Part shown: positions 29,768-38,147 of the stretch, piece after piece | Position numbering within the stretch: position 1 is the first letter of the stretch | Layout of the letters: each line of letters opens with the position of its first letter | Source: CAYSRC01 sp964433495 | Lineage (GTDB): Bacteria > Bacillota > Clostridia > Oscillospirales > Ruminococcaceae | Direction: 5' to 3' | Assembly: GCA_964433495.1 (NCBI GenBank) | Contig: CAYSRC010000003.1 | Location: forward strand, 14,863 to 78,862 | DNA length: 64,000 nt | Made by a program: the position numbers and the translations under genes | Notes under the pieces: generated by a model | Database searches by the model: none | What the model was told of the DNA's origin: nothing | Seen by the model: only the letters and a program-made list of their open reading frames with translations

Positions 29768-30913
29768 ATGTTCGAAAAAAAGGACGCGCGCGGGCTGCTC
29801 GCGCAGCTTGTAAGGGCGGACACGACCCAGCCCGAGGGGAACGAGAGAAGGCTCGTCGATTTTATAAAGGCGCGGTATGACGGCAGGGCCGAGTGCATTG
29901 TCGTCGACCACGGCGGCGCGAGGGCGTCGCTTGTCGTCAGGTTCAGCGGACGGGACAGCGGCAGGTGTGTCGCCTTTGCGGGGCACCTCGACACCGTGTC
30001 GTGCGACCCCGCGGTGTGGAGGCACGACCCCCACGCCGCCGAGGTGGAGGACGGCGTCATGTACGGGCGCGGCTGTGCCGACATGAAGGGGGGCGTCGCC
30101 TCGATGCTTCTCACCGCCGACGCCGTCGCGAGCGGCGAGCTTCGGCCGTTCTGCGACGTGATCTTCTGCTTCACCGCCGACGAGGAGGCGGGCGGCATGG
30201 GCGCGGGGGCGCTCTGCACCCACCCGGCGCTGAAGGGGGTCGACGCGCTGTTTATCTGCGAGCCGTCGGCAGGGGGGCTCGGCATATGCGAAAAGGGCGC
30301 GCTGTGGCTGCGCGTCAGCGCAAAGGGGCGCTCGTGCCACGCCTCAAGGCCCGACCTCGGCGTCAACGCCGCCGAGGCGCTCGTGTCATTTTGGGGCGCC
30401 TTTTCGACCGCTGTCGACAGGGCTGAGGACCCGCGGCTCGGCGGATCAAGCGTCTGCCTGACGCGGATGTCGGGCGGCGCCCTTACAAATGTCGTCCCCG
30501 AGGACGCCTTTATCGAGGCGGACATCAGGACAGTCCCGAGCCAGAACCACGACGCCATCCTTGCAATCGCCCGCGGCGCTGCCTCGGATATCGAGAGGCT
30601 GTATCCCGGCTGCAAGCTCGGGATCTCGGTGCTCAACAACCGCCCCGCGGTGGGCACCTCTCCCGAGCACCCGTTTGTGCGCTCGGTGTCCCGTGCGATA
30701 CGGGGCGCAGGGTTCGACATGCCCCTTCGCGGCCTTCACTTTTACACCGACGCCTCCCAGCTCGTGCCGGCGCTCGGTGTGCCGTTTGTCATCCTGGGGC
30801 CGGGGGACGACGCGCTCGCCCACACCGTCGACGAGCACATCGAGCTCGACGAGGTGGGCAGGTTCGCTGAAATCTACGCCGGTTTTTTAGGGGCCGAAAG
30901 CGATCTTGCCTGA
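29768..30913 (+). CDS. M20 family metallopeptidase (ArgE/DapE-like)
   Basis: Di-zinc peptidase or deacylase, 381 residues. Ligands are seen as GHLDTVSCDPAVW (His, Asp), RGCADMKGGVAS (Asp), TADEEAGGMGAG (catalytic Glu pair), ICEPSAGGLG, and a C-terminal His in DEHIELDEVGRF. The dimerisation domain is between residues about 180 and 290. A specific role such as acetylornithine deacetylase cannot be assigned from sequence alone. It follows the nucleoside hydrolase by 42 bases and precedes the PHP gene by 23. Confidence 0.88.
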   Translation: MFEKKDARGLLAQLVRADTTQPEGNERRLVDFIKARYDGRAECIVVDHGGARASLVVRFSGRDSGRCVAFAGHLDTVSCDPAVWRHDPHAAEVEDGVMYGRGCADMKGGVASMLLTADAVASGELRPFCDVIFCFTADEEAGGMGAGALCTHPALKGVDALFICEPSAGGLGICEKGALWLRVSAKGRSCHASRPDLGVNAAEALVSFWGAFSTAVDRAEDPRLGGSSVCLTRMSGGALTNVVPEDAFIEADIRTVPSQNHDAILAIARGAASDIERLYPGCKLGISVLNNRPAVGTSPEHPFVRSVSRAIRGAGFDMPLRGLHFYTDASQLVPALGVPFVILGPGDDALAHTVDEHIELDEVGRFAEIYAGFLGAESDLA

Positions 30914-30936
30914 AGCCCCGCGGAAAGGATCAAAAA

Positions 30937-31761
30937 ATGCTTGCAGACCTTCACAACCACACAAACGCAAGCGACGCCTTTTTGACAAGGGCCGAGCTGC
31001 TCGAGACGGCAAAGGCCCAGGGCGTCGACTGCATTGCGGTGACCGACCACGACACCATGAAAAACAGCTTTGTCTCGGCGGACGACCCCGTAAGGGTCAT
31101 TGAGGGGTGCGAGCTGTCCACCGAGACAGGGGACGGGCTGCTCGTGCACGTTTTGTGCTATCTCCCCGCGCGCAGGGACGGGCTCGAGGCGTACTTCGCG
31201 CTCATGCACAAGCGGCGCGGCGACGCGGGCGAGGTCATGCTCGAGCGGGTGCACAGGCTCTATCCCGTGGTGACGCGCGAGCGGGTGATGCGGTACAGCC
31301 GGGTAAGCGGGGTCATCCACAAGCAGGATATCATGAACGTGCTTGTCGATTTCGGCTATGCCGACGGGGTATACGGCGCGCTCTACCGCGAGCTGTTCAG
31401 CCGCTCGTCGGGGAGCTGCATCGAAAGGTTTAAATACGGGGACACCGAAGAGGTGATCGACATGGCGAGGTCGTCGGGCGGCGTCGTCGTGATTGCCCAC
31501 GCGGGCGAATCCCATGCGGTCGGGCTTGTTGAGGACTGTGCAAGGCGCGGCGTGATAGACGGCGCCGAGGTCATGCACCCGCGAAACAGCGAGGCCGACA
31601 GGCGGGCGCTTGAGGACATCTGCGACCGATACGGTCTCATCAGGACGGGCGGGTCGGATTTTCACGGCAGAAACAACTCGCGCACCGTCGTGCCCGGCTG
31701 CTGCTATACCGAAGAGGAGCAGCTCGAAAAGCTGCTTGCACTGAGCGAAAAAAGGAGATAA
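30937..31761 (+). CDS. PHP-domain metal-dependent phosphoesterase
   Basis: Trinuclear metal phosphoesterase, 274 residues. The PHP motifs are DLHNHTNASDAF at the start, AVTDHDTM, EVMLERVHRL, VVIAHAGESHAV and GGSDFHGRN (C-terminal Asp/His). The YciV/RNase AM type has this length and acts on 3',5'-nucleoside bisphosphates or RNA 5' ends; here a histidinol phosphatase role cannot be excluded but length and neighbours favour the YciV type. Part of the nucleoside hydrolase operon. Confidence 0.88.
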   Translation: MLADLHNHTNASDAFLTRAELLETAKAQGVDCIAVTDHDTMKNSFVSADDPVRVIEGCELSTETGDGLLVHVLCYLPARRDGLEAYFALMHKRRGDAGEVMLERVHRLYPVVTRERVMRYSRVSGVIHKQDIMNVLVDFGYADGVYGALYRELFSRSSGSCIERFKYGDTEEVIDMARSSGGVVVIAHAGESHAVGLVEDCARRGVIDGAEVMHPRNSEADRRALEDICDRYGLIRTGGSDFHGRNNSRTVVPGCCYTEEEQLEKLLALSEKRR

Positions 31762-31767
31762 ACAGGG

Positions 31768-32019
31768 ATGGTTTACACGAGAAAAAATCAGGGAACGTGC
31801 TCGAGCTCCACAACGGTCGAACTCGAAAACGGCATCATCAAGGAGATAAGCGTCGCAGGCGGCTGCAACGGCAACCTCAAGGGGATATGCAGCCTGCTCA
31901 AGGGTGCAAGCGCCGAGGAGGCGATCGCCCGCATGCAGGGGATAAGGTGCGGCCTCAAAAAGACGTCCTGCCCCGACCAGATTGCGTTGGCGCTCAAGGA
32001 GGCGCTCGAGCGGCAGTAA
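31768..32019 (+). CDS. TSCPD-domain protein (TIGR03905-like)
   Basis: Small protein of 83 residues of the domain family resembling the C-terminal region of vitamin B12-dependent ribonucleotide reductase. It shows KNQGTCSSSTTVELENG, VAGGCNGNLKGICSLLKG, IRCGLKKTSCPDQIALALKEA. Five cysteines (C11, C34, C41, C59 and C67) suggest a metal or redox role. It is six bases after the PHP gene, so it is co-translated. The biochemical function is unknown. Confidence 0.87.
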   Translation: MVYTRKNQGTCSSSTTVELENGIIKEISVAGGCNGNLKGICSLLKGASAEEAIARMQGIRCGLKKTSCPDQIALALKEALERQ

Positions 32020-32125
32020 TCCCGTTCGGGCCGCAGGTGAAGCGAGAAGGATATTTTCCCGCTCCGCGTGCATTTGCGCGGTTTCACGCTTGCACTTTAC
32101 ACCGCGGGAAAGGAGATTGTCAGAC

Positions 32126-32641
32126 ATGAGAACAACGCCTATTGAGACCGAGAGGCTGTATCTGAGGGGCTTTACAAAGGACGACGCCCTGTGGGCCTAT
32201 CACATTTGGAACGACCCCGAAATGGGGAGATACCTTCCCGATGAAGCGAAAGAGGACGTCGACCCGGAATATCTTAAAGTGCTTGAAGTCCTCGGCGACG
32301 ACGATGAATGCACCTATCTTATCCCCGTGCTCAAGGGCTCGGGCGAAAGGGTCGGCACGTGCAGTTATATGGTGAGCGCCGACGGAAAAACCTATGACAT
32401 CGCCTACTGTATCCACAAGGACTTTTGGAACAGGGGCTTTGCTACAGAGGCCGCGCTCGGCATGATCGACCGCGCCCGTCAAAGCGGGGCGAAAAGGGTC
32501 ACAATCGCGGTCAGCCGCGACAACGCCCCGTCCAACTGCGTTGCGCAGAAATGCGGCGGCAGGGTCGTGAGCAAGCGGGATTATCTCAAAAAGGGGACCG
32601 ATGTCCGCATGACCGAGTATATCTATGAGGTCGAGCTTTAA
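32126..32641 (+). CDS. GNAT acetyltransferase, RimJ/RimL type
   Basis: Acetyltransferase of 171 residues. RTTPIETERLYLRGFTKDDA is the typical RimJ/RimL N-terminus, with IHKDFWNRGFATEAALGMID near 98-117 as the acetyl-CoA binding region and TIAVSRDNAPSNCVAQKCGG as the C-terminal half. RimL-like members acetylate ribosomal protein N-termini or small molecules; the target here is unknown. ATG at 32126 has AAAGGAG upstream; an open frame further upstream is rejected as it starts within the TSCPD gene. Confidence 0.82.
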   Translation: MRTTPIETERLYLRGFTKDDALWAYHIWNDPEMGRYLPDEAKEDVDPEYLKVLEVLGDDDECTYLIPVLKGSGERVGTCSYMVSADGKTYDIAYCIHKDFWNRGFATEAALGMIDRARQSGAKRVTIAVSRDNAPSNCVAQKCGGRVVSKRDYLKKGTDVRMTEYIYEVEL

Positions 32642-32720
32642 AGCGGTGCTCGGCCCGCGGGCTTCTTGTCCCGTTTGTTTTTCTTGACTGCTTTACAGCT
32701 GCACCGAAGGGGGGCTGCGC

Positions 32721-33614
32721 GTGGTATCGTTGAGCAAAGAGTTTAAGGCGAGCTGTCTGCCCGAGGTATTTAAGCAGCGATATCCCGAAGCGGACGGGCC
32801 CTCGCTCAAGGTCGCGCTGTATGTGATGTGCAGCGGTGACTGCGAGATAACCGAGATTTCGGAGGGGCTCGGCATCCCGGAGGAGACGGTCGAGCGGGCG
32901 GTGAACTATTGGACCAAGTTAGGGCTGTTTTTGAGCCCCGAGGGCGCGCAGGCCCGCACGGGTGCGATGGTTGCGCGCGCGCCGCTTTCGGTCGACGATG
33001 TCGGCGAGCTCACCCTCAGGAACCCCGAGCTCGAGGTTCTTTTGCAGGAGACGCAGCAGTTTCTCGCGCGGCCCCTCGACAGCCTCGAGAGCAGGACGCT
33101 TGTCGAGACCTATGAATACGACGGCTTTCCCGTCGACGTGATCCTCACGGCGGTAGCGTACTGTGCGCCGCGGGTCAAAAACAGGCGCTCGGTCGTGCAC
33201 TTTGCCGCCAAAACCCTCTCGCAGTGGGCGGAAAACGGGGTGAGCGACCTCGATTCGGCCGAGCGGTACATCCATCTTCTCGAGACGAGGGAGGCCCGCG
33301 AGCGCGAGGTGGCCGAGGTTTTGGGGTGCGACGCGCCCTTTACCAAGGCGCAGCGCGGGTACATCGCCGACTGGTACGAGCAGTACGGCTACAACGCCGA
33401 CTTTGTCAAGGAGGTCTTTCTGCGAAGCGGCAGGGACTCGATAAGCTACATAAATTCGGTGCTGAAGAGATGGTACGCGAGCGGGTACCGAACCATCCGG
33501 GACACACGGGCCGAGCAGACCAACGCGCCCGCCTCGGGACGCGAAAAAAAGAAGGGCGGCAAGCAGCAAAACTCCCTTCTCAAGATGGCAATCGCGGCAA
33601 ATACGGAGGACTGA
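32721..33614 (+). CDS. dnaD: DnaD-domain primosome protein
   Basis: DnaD family protein, 297 residues, acting in replication restart and initiation with DnaB/DnaC. The N-terminal winged-helix part has VALYVMCSGDCEITEISEGL and TVERAVNYWTKLG. DnaD domains follow: residues about 125-190 (YDGFPVDVILTAVAYCAP, then VHFAAKTLSQWAENG) and a second helical region with TKAQRGYIADWYEQYGYNAD. A GTG start has GAAGGGGGG upstream. It is five bases before dnaC, so loader and primosomal protein are linked. Confidence 0.85.
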   Translation: MVSLSKEFKASCLPEVFKQRYPEADGPSLKVALYVMCSGDCEITEISEGLGIPEETVERAVNYWTKLGLFLSPEGAQARTGAMVARAPLSVDDVGELTLRNPELEVLLQETQQFLARPLDSLESRTLVETYEYDGFPVDVILTAVAYCAPRVKNRRSVVHFAAKTLSQWAENGVSDLDSAERYIHLLETREAREREVAEVLGCDAPFTKAQRGYIADWYEQYGYNADFVKEVFLRSGRDSISYINSVLKRWYASGYRTIRDTRAEQTNAPASGREKKKGGKQQNSLLKMAIAANTED

Positions 33615-33618
33615 GCAT

Positions 33619-34608
33619 ATGCCCTACAGTGAAAGCGCACGACGGTACGCGTCGGAGCAGCTCGAGCGCCGCAGACGGCGCGCCGAGATACTGACCGAGC
33701 GCAGGCGGGAAGAGGCGCTGGAAAAGCTGCCCGAGCTGCGAGCGCTGCGGGACAGGATAACCGAACTCGGCATAAGCGCCCTAAAGGCCGTGGCCTCGGG
33801 CGAAACGGGGGCCGGCGAATGCGCCGAGGCACAGATCGCCGAGATACAGGAAAAAATCGCGGGGCTGCTCGGGGCGGCGGGGCTGCCCGAGGACTCCCTT
33901 GAGGACTATCATTTTTGCGCTGACTGCCGCGACACCGGCAGGCTGCTGGGCGGCGGGCAGTGCGCGTGTGCGCGCAGGCTGCTGAGCGAGCACGCGCTGA
34001 ACGCGATAAACGCGGTCTCGCCGCTCAAGCTGTGCTCGTTTGACACCTTCTCGCTGGGGTGGTACTCGAAGGATAAGGACCCTGAGTACGGCGCGAGCCC
34101 TTACAAAACGATGGAGAACAACCTAAAGGTGTGCCGCCGGTTCGCGGACGATTTTCCGTCGTGCGAGTCGGGGCTGCTCATGCTGGGGGATGCGGGGCTC
34201 GGCAAGACCCACCTCGCACTGAGCGTCGCAAACGAGGTTCTCAAACGCGGGCACGACGTGATCTATTGCAGCGCGCCCTCGGTCTTTAAAGCCATCGAGA
34301 AAGAACAGTTTGAGGGCAGGGACACCTCGACCGCGGACAGCCTCAAGAGCTGCGAGCTTTTGGTGCTCGACGACCTCGGGGCCGAGTTTGTCAATCCCTT
34401 TTTGGTGAGCGCGATATACGACATCGTCAACACAAGACTTGTTTCGGGCCTCAAAACTATTTACACGACCAACCTCACAGACCTCGACAAGATTGCGATT
34501 CGCTACAGCGAGAAGGTTTCGTCGCGCCTGGTCGGAAGTTGCCGTGTCCTCCCGTTTTTCGGCGACGACGTCAGGCTTGCAAAGAACCGGCCGGGTGTGG
34601 TACAATAA
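33619..34608 (+). CDS. dnaC: DnaC/DnaI-type helicase loader ATPase
   Basis: AAA+ ATPase of 329 residues that loads the replicative helicase. The N-terminal 90 residues are charged and helical, then a possible zinc site FCADCRDTGRLLGGGQCACA (four cysteines), as in DnaI. Walker A is GDAGLGKTHLAL, Walker B is LLVLDDLGAEF, and sensor 1 is TIYTTNLTDLDK. Arg finger candidate is in YSEKVSSRLVG. Immediately downstream of dnaD and presumably the last gene before the ABC-F leader. Confidence 0.92.
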   Translation: MPYSESARRYASEQLERRRRRAEILTERRREEALEKLPELRALRDRITELGISALKAVASGETGAGECAEAQIAEIQEKIAGLLGAAGLPEDSLEDYHFCADCRDTGRLLGGGQCACARRLLSEHALNAINAVSPLKLCSFDTFSLGWYSKDKDPEYGASPYKTMENNLKVCRRFADDFPSCESGLLMLGDAGLGKTHLALSVANEVLKRGHDVIYCSAPSVFKAIEKEQFEGRDTSTADSLKSCELLVLDDLGAEFVNPFLVSAIYDIVNTRLVSGLKTIYTTNLTDLDKIAIRYSEKVSSRLVGSCRVLPFFGDDVRLAKNRPGVVQ

Positions 34609-34674
34609 CGGCGTGAGGTCTTCCGCACGGCGGCGCTGCCTTTTGGCTCGGCCCGTCCGATAAGGAGGGGTCTC

Positions 34675-34698
34675 ATGTACAACGACAACGGCGCTTAG
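34675..34698 (+). other. Possible seven-codon leader peptide upstream of ABC-F gene
   Basis: A strong TAAGGAGGGG ribosome binding site (34661-34670) precedes the ATG at 34675 by four bases; the frame reads MYNDNGA and stops at TAG. A TACAAT-like hexamer at 34600-34605 lies 70 bases upstream. Such mini-ORFs precede antibiotic-inducible ABC-F genes, where stalling changes hairpin pairing. No translation evidence exists. Confidence 0.4.
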
Positions 34699-34720
34699 GG
34701 GTGAAAGGATGTTAAAATAA

Positions 34721-34963
34721 CCGTCTTCAGCTTTTGGAACACATCGTCTGCGGACATATGTCTGCGTTATTTGTGTTGTCACAAGAGCCGAATGACCGTT
34801 GTTTTAGCGCTTTTCCTTGAAGCTGTTTCCTCTGCCTGAGGTTCTGCGTGTCCTTTGCGCGCCTTTGTGACATGTTTGCCGGTTGCAAAACCCTGTCCCG
34901 GCCCTGCTTTAGGATGCAAACGTCTAAAACCGTCTTCGGCTTCTGTCCGCGGACGGTCTTTTT
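34721..34963 (+). promoter_or_regulatory. Structured leader of the ABC-F gene, candidate attenuator
   Basis: The leader has two similar segments: CCGTCTTCAGCTT at 34721-34733 and ACCGTCTTCGGCTT at 34929-34942. The second forms a hairpin, ACCGTC (34929-34934) with GACGGT (34952-34957), followed by CTTTTTG, ending just before the GAGGAGG ribosome site of the gene. A separate small hairpin involves GCGGACAT/ATGTCTGC at 34751-34766. The pattern fits transcription attenuation. Confidence 0.45.
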
Positions 34964-34986
34964 GTTTGCTTTGAGGAGGTGGGTAC

Positions 34987-36522
34987 ATGCTGTCTGTGAG
35001 AAATCTGACTGTTTTTCAAAATAACGACCTGAGAACGATTGTAAAGGATTTGTCCTTTACTCTTGGAAATGGGGACAAAACCGTCGTCATCGGCGAGGAG
35101 GGCAACGGAAAATCGACCCTGCTGAAGCTGATCTATGACCCCCGGCTCGTCGAGAGCTATGCCGAGCACACCGGCACGATCGACCGGGGCGGCGCACGCA
35201 TGGGGTACCTTGCGCAGGAGCTGACCGAATACGAAAACCGCCTGTCGGTCTATGAGTTCATGTGTTTAAACGAGACCTTTTGCTCGGCGGCGCCGCCCGA
35301 GCTCGCCCGCGCGTGCAAAAGGGTCGGGATACAGCCCGAGCTTCTCTATTCGGACCGCAGGATAGGCTCGTTCTCGGGCGGTGAACGGGTCAAGCTGCGC
35401 CTTGCGGGGCTGCTTTTAAGCGACCCCGATATCTACCTTTTGGACGAGCCGTCCAACGACCTTGATATCGACGCGCTTGTCCGGCTCGAGCGGTTCATCA
35501 ACACCTGCGGCAGGCCGGTGCTGTTTGTGTCCCACGACGAGACGCTCATCGAAAACACCGCGACATCGGTGATCCACATCGAGCGGCTCAACAAAAAGCG
35601 CGACCCGAGGCACACCGTCTCAAGCCTTGATTATGTGACCTATATGGCCGAGCGGGCCGCGCGCTTTGAGCGCGAGGACAGGCTCGCCTTTGAGCAGGAG
35701 CGCGCGTTCAACAAAAAGATGGAAAAATTCAGGCAGATAAAGAACAAGGTCGAGAATCAACAGAGCTCGATTTCGAGGGGAGACCCCCACGGGGGAAGGC
35801 TGCTCAAAAAGAAGATGCACTCGGTGTTGTCCACCGAAAAGCGGTTTCAAAAGGAAAAGGAGGCGATGACCAAGCACCCCAAGAGCGAGGAGCATATCCT
35901 CGCGCGGTTTGAGGAGGATGTGTCGATCCCCGAGGGAAAAACGGTTGTGGAACTAAAGCCGTTTTGCCTCAAAATCGGCGAGAGAATTCTTTCGCGGGAG
36001 GTGGCCCTGACGGTAAGGGGCCCGCGCAAGGTTTGCATCGTCGGCAAAAACGGGTGCGGCAAAACCACGCTCATCAAACACATCTACGGCGAAATCGGGG
36101 ACAGAGGTGACATCAGGGTGGGGTATATGCCGCAAAACTACGGCGACCTGCTCCCGCCCGACCTGACGCCCGTCGATTTTCTGTGCCCCGACGGGGACAG
36201 CGACGCGCGGGGGCGGGTGCGGACCTTTTTGGGCAGCATGCGCTACACCGCGGAGGAGATGCTGCGGCCCATCAAGGGACTGTCGGGCGGGCAGAAGGCC
36301 AAGCTGTTTTTGCTGCGGATGATTCTTTGCAGCTGTAACTGCCTGCTGCTCGACGAGCCGACGAGGAACTTTTCGCCGCTCTCCAACCCGGTCGTGCGCG
36401 ACGTTCTCAAAAGCTTCGGCGGGTGTGTGATAAGCGTGTCCCACGACAGAAAGTTTATTAACGAAGTGTGCGACACCGTACTTGTTCTCGATGAAGGGGG
36501 GCTTAAGCCGTACACCGCGTAG
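34987..36522 (+). CDS. ABC-F family ATPase
   Basis: Soluble duplicated ABC ATPase of 511 residues with no membrane segment. Cassette 1: Walker A GEEGNGKST (36-44), signature FSGGE (129-133), Walker B LLDEPSNDLD (151-160). Cassette 2: Walker A GKNGCGKT (353-360), signature LSGGQ (432-436), Walker B LLLDEPTR (453-460). A charged helical linker with about 100 residues lies at 215-310. ABC-F proteins bind the ribosomal E site; some give antibiotic resistance. The second Walker B is followed by NFSPLSNPVVRD instead of the usual NHLD, an unusual D-loop that may mark a subfamily. GAGGAGG precedes the ATG. Confidence 0.88.
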   Translation: MLSVRNLTVFQNNDLRTIVKDLSFTLGNGDKTVVIGEEGNGKSTLLKLIYDPRLVESYAEHTGTIDRGGARMGYLAQELTEYENRLSVYEFMCLNETFCSAAPPELARACKRVGIQPELLYSDRRIGSFSGGERVKLRLAGLLLSDPDIYLLDEPSNDLDIDALVRLERFINTCGRPVLFVSHDETLIENTATSVIHIERLNKKRDPRHTVSSLDYVTYMAERAARFEREDRLAFEQERAFNKKMEKFRQIKNKVENQQSSISRGDPHGGRLLKKKMHSVLSTEKRFQKEKEAMTKHPKSEEHILARFEEDVSIPEGKTVVELKPFCLKIGERILSREVALTVRGPRKVCIVGKNGCGKTTLIKHIYGEIGDRGDIRVGYMPQNYGDLLPPDLTPVDFLCPDGDSDARGRVRTFLGSMRYTAEEMLRPIKGLSGGQKAKLFLLRMILCSCNCLLLDEPTRNFSPLSNPVVRDVLKSFGGCVISVSHDRKFINEVCDTVLVLDEGGLKPYTA

Positions 36523-36559
36523 GATGCGCCCGGCGCGTCCCCTGGAGGTTGCCGTTTTT

Positions 36560-37010
36560 TTAGGTGACGGACACCCTCGGATGCGGGGCCTGTGTAAAGG
36601 GGAGGAGGGCCGAGAAGCGGTAGGGGGATTGTAAGCGGTCAGTAAAGGTCGCGACACAAGGCATGTTTAGGCGGCATGGTCTTGCGCGGTCAACCCCTCC
36701 GTCAGCTAACGCCGACACCTCCCCTTACACACGGCTCACAAATTTTCGTGAGTTGTACCGAACGCCGTACCGATTGCGTTCGGTAGGGAAGGCTAAGGGC
36801 GTGAATCCCGAGGGATAGGTGTAAGCTTTAAGTTCCTGAAACCTCCCCCTGTCGGCGCTAATAGAAACGAACGCTGACACACCCTGCGAGCGAAGCTCAA
36901 GGGCCCGAATCCCGAGGGATGGGGGCGGGCTAAAAGACTTGCTTCATCCCAAGCACCCCGTGTGCAAAGGGGGGGGCGGAGAAGCGGCAGGGGGATTGCG
37001 AGCGGTGAAC
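36560..37010. repeat. Dispersed intergenic repeat, copy C (diverged)
   Basis: GC-rich gene-less stretch containing a perfect hairpin TACCGAACGC (36756-36765)/GCGTTCGGTA (36776-36785), loop CGTACCGATT, matching the core of the family seen near 42285 and 53880. Other shared pieces are CCTCCGTCAGCTAACGCCGA, CCCCTTACACACGG and the twice-repeated GAATCCCGAGGGAT. There is no coding gene here. Confidence 0.75.
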
Positions 37011-37153
37011 TTAGGCCGTGACTGATAAGTTCTTTGTCTACAGGCAGACAACCGTCTCTGCGACAAAGCAGCGGGCGGTCGCGGCAGGTGGCCGTCTCTG
37101 CTGCGGGTATCATTGGCAATCGCTTCGCATATCATTTGTTGAGGTGATGCTCG

Positions 37154-37906
37154 GTGTCAAAAAGAAAAGCGGCGTTTTGGCTGGTTTACGCTGCGGCCCT
37201 GTGCGCGACGCTGCTCATGCTGAGCGCGGCGTTCGGGGTCTCGAGGGCGGTCTCTGCACAGGCGGGCCCCGTTTCGGTGTACGACCGCGGGGTCGTGATC
37301 ATCGACGCGGGTCACGGCGATTTTGACCCCGGCTGCGTGGCTGCGGACGGCACGCAGGAAAAGGACATCAACCTGACCATTGCGCTCTGCCTGCGGGATA
37401 TCTTCTCGGCGCACGGGTACAAAACCGTCATGACCAGAACCGACGACACGACGATGGCAGACTACGGCAGCGGGCACGCGAAGCGGACGGACACCCTGAA
37501 CCGTGCGGCGCTCTTCGACTCCTTTGCGGATGCCGTCACAATAAGTATCCATCAAAACAGCTTTTCCGACCCGACACAGCACGGCACACAGCTGTTTTAC
37601 GGCGTAAAAAACGACGAGAGCCCGCTGTTGGCCGAGTGCATCATGCAGAGCGTGGTCTCGGTTTTGCAGCCCGACAACACAAGACCCCTCAAGCAGGGGA
37701 CGTCGTCCATCTACATCCTCAAAAACGTCTCGTCGCCCATCGTGCTCGTCGAGTGCGGCTTCATGACCAACCCCGATGAGCTTGCGCTGCTCAAGGACCG
37801 CGAATACTGCAAAAAGATTGCCTACTGCATCTTTTGCGGCTATGAGGATTATCTCGCCGCAAGGGAGAGCGGTGGGTCTGTCGGCCGAACCGGCGCCGAC
37901 ACATGA
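37154..37906 (+). CDS. cwlD: N-acetylmuramoyl-L-alanine amidase, CwlD-like
   Basis: Peptidoglycan amidase of the Amidase_3 fold, 250 residues. Residues 7-30 form a membrane/signal anchor (AFWLVYAAALCATLLMLSA). Zinc ligands fit VVIIDAGHGDFDPGC (His), Glu in TQEKDINLT, His in ISIHQNSFSDP, and the catalytic Glu in VLVECGFMTN. Length and sequence resemble CwlD, needed for muramic lactam formation in spore cortex; another cell-wall amidase is possible. GTG start with GAGGTGATG 13 bases upstream. Confidence 0.85.
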   Translation: MSKRKAAFWLVYAAALCATLLMLSAAFGVSRAVSAQAGPVSVYDRGVVIIDAGHGDFDPGCVAADGTQEKDINLTIALCLRDIFSAHGYKTVMTRTDDTTMADYGSGHAKRTDTLNRAALFDSFADAVTISIHQNSFSDPTQHGTQLFYGVKNDESPLLAECIMQSVVSVLQPDNTRPLKQGTSSIYILKNVSSPIVLVECGFMTNPDELALLKDREYCKKIAYCIFCGYEDYLAARESGGSVGRTGADT

Positions 37907-37955
37907 GAAAAAAGGGACAAAGACGGCTTTATCCTCCCTCACCTGACATGGATTT

Positions 37956-37991
37956 GCGCACACCCCGTTTCCCGCGGGGCGTGCGCTTTTT
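37956..37991 (+). terminator. Terminator of cwlD
   Basis: GCGCACACCCCG (37956-37967) pairs with CGGGGCGTGCGC (37975-37986) with one mismatch, followed by TTTTTC. Confidence 0.88.
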
Positions 37992-38066
37992 CTGTTTACA
38001 CCCGCCGTCCGTGTGCCCGTCTGTCCCGTTCGGCCCCTCAAAAATTTTTTGAGGAGCAAAAAGGGC

Positions 38067-38095
38067 TTTACAGTTGTAAACCGCGGTTTTATAAT
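38067..38095 (+). promoter_or_regulatory. metF promoter with overlapping palindromes
   Basis: TTTACA (38067-38072) and TATAAT (38090-38095) are 17 bases apart. The spacer holds AAACCGCGGTTT (38078-38089), a perfect 12-base palindrome, and the -35 box itself lies in TTTACAGTTGTAAA, an inverted repeat with two centre bases. Both are candidate operator sites. Confidence 0.75.
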
Positions 38096-38147
38096 CTATA
38101 GAGAAGCGAGAAGATATTGTGTTTTGTTCAAAGGAGTCGCCGCGTCA

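Noticed and set aside
28865..30340. A 491-residue open frame on the minus strand
   Set aside because: It spans two genes and their intergenic gap on the other strand; no protein family signature was seen.
37992..38147. SAM riboswitch ahead of metF
   Set aside because: The distance from promoter to start is only about 50 bases, too short for the aptamer and expression platform.
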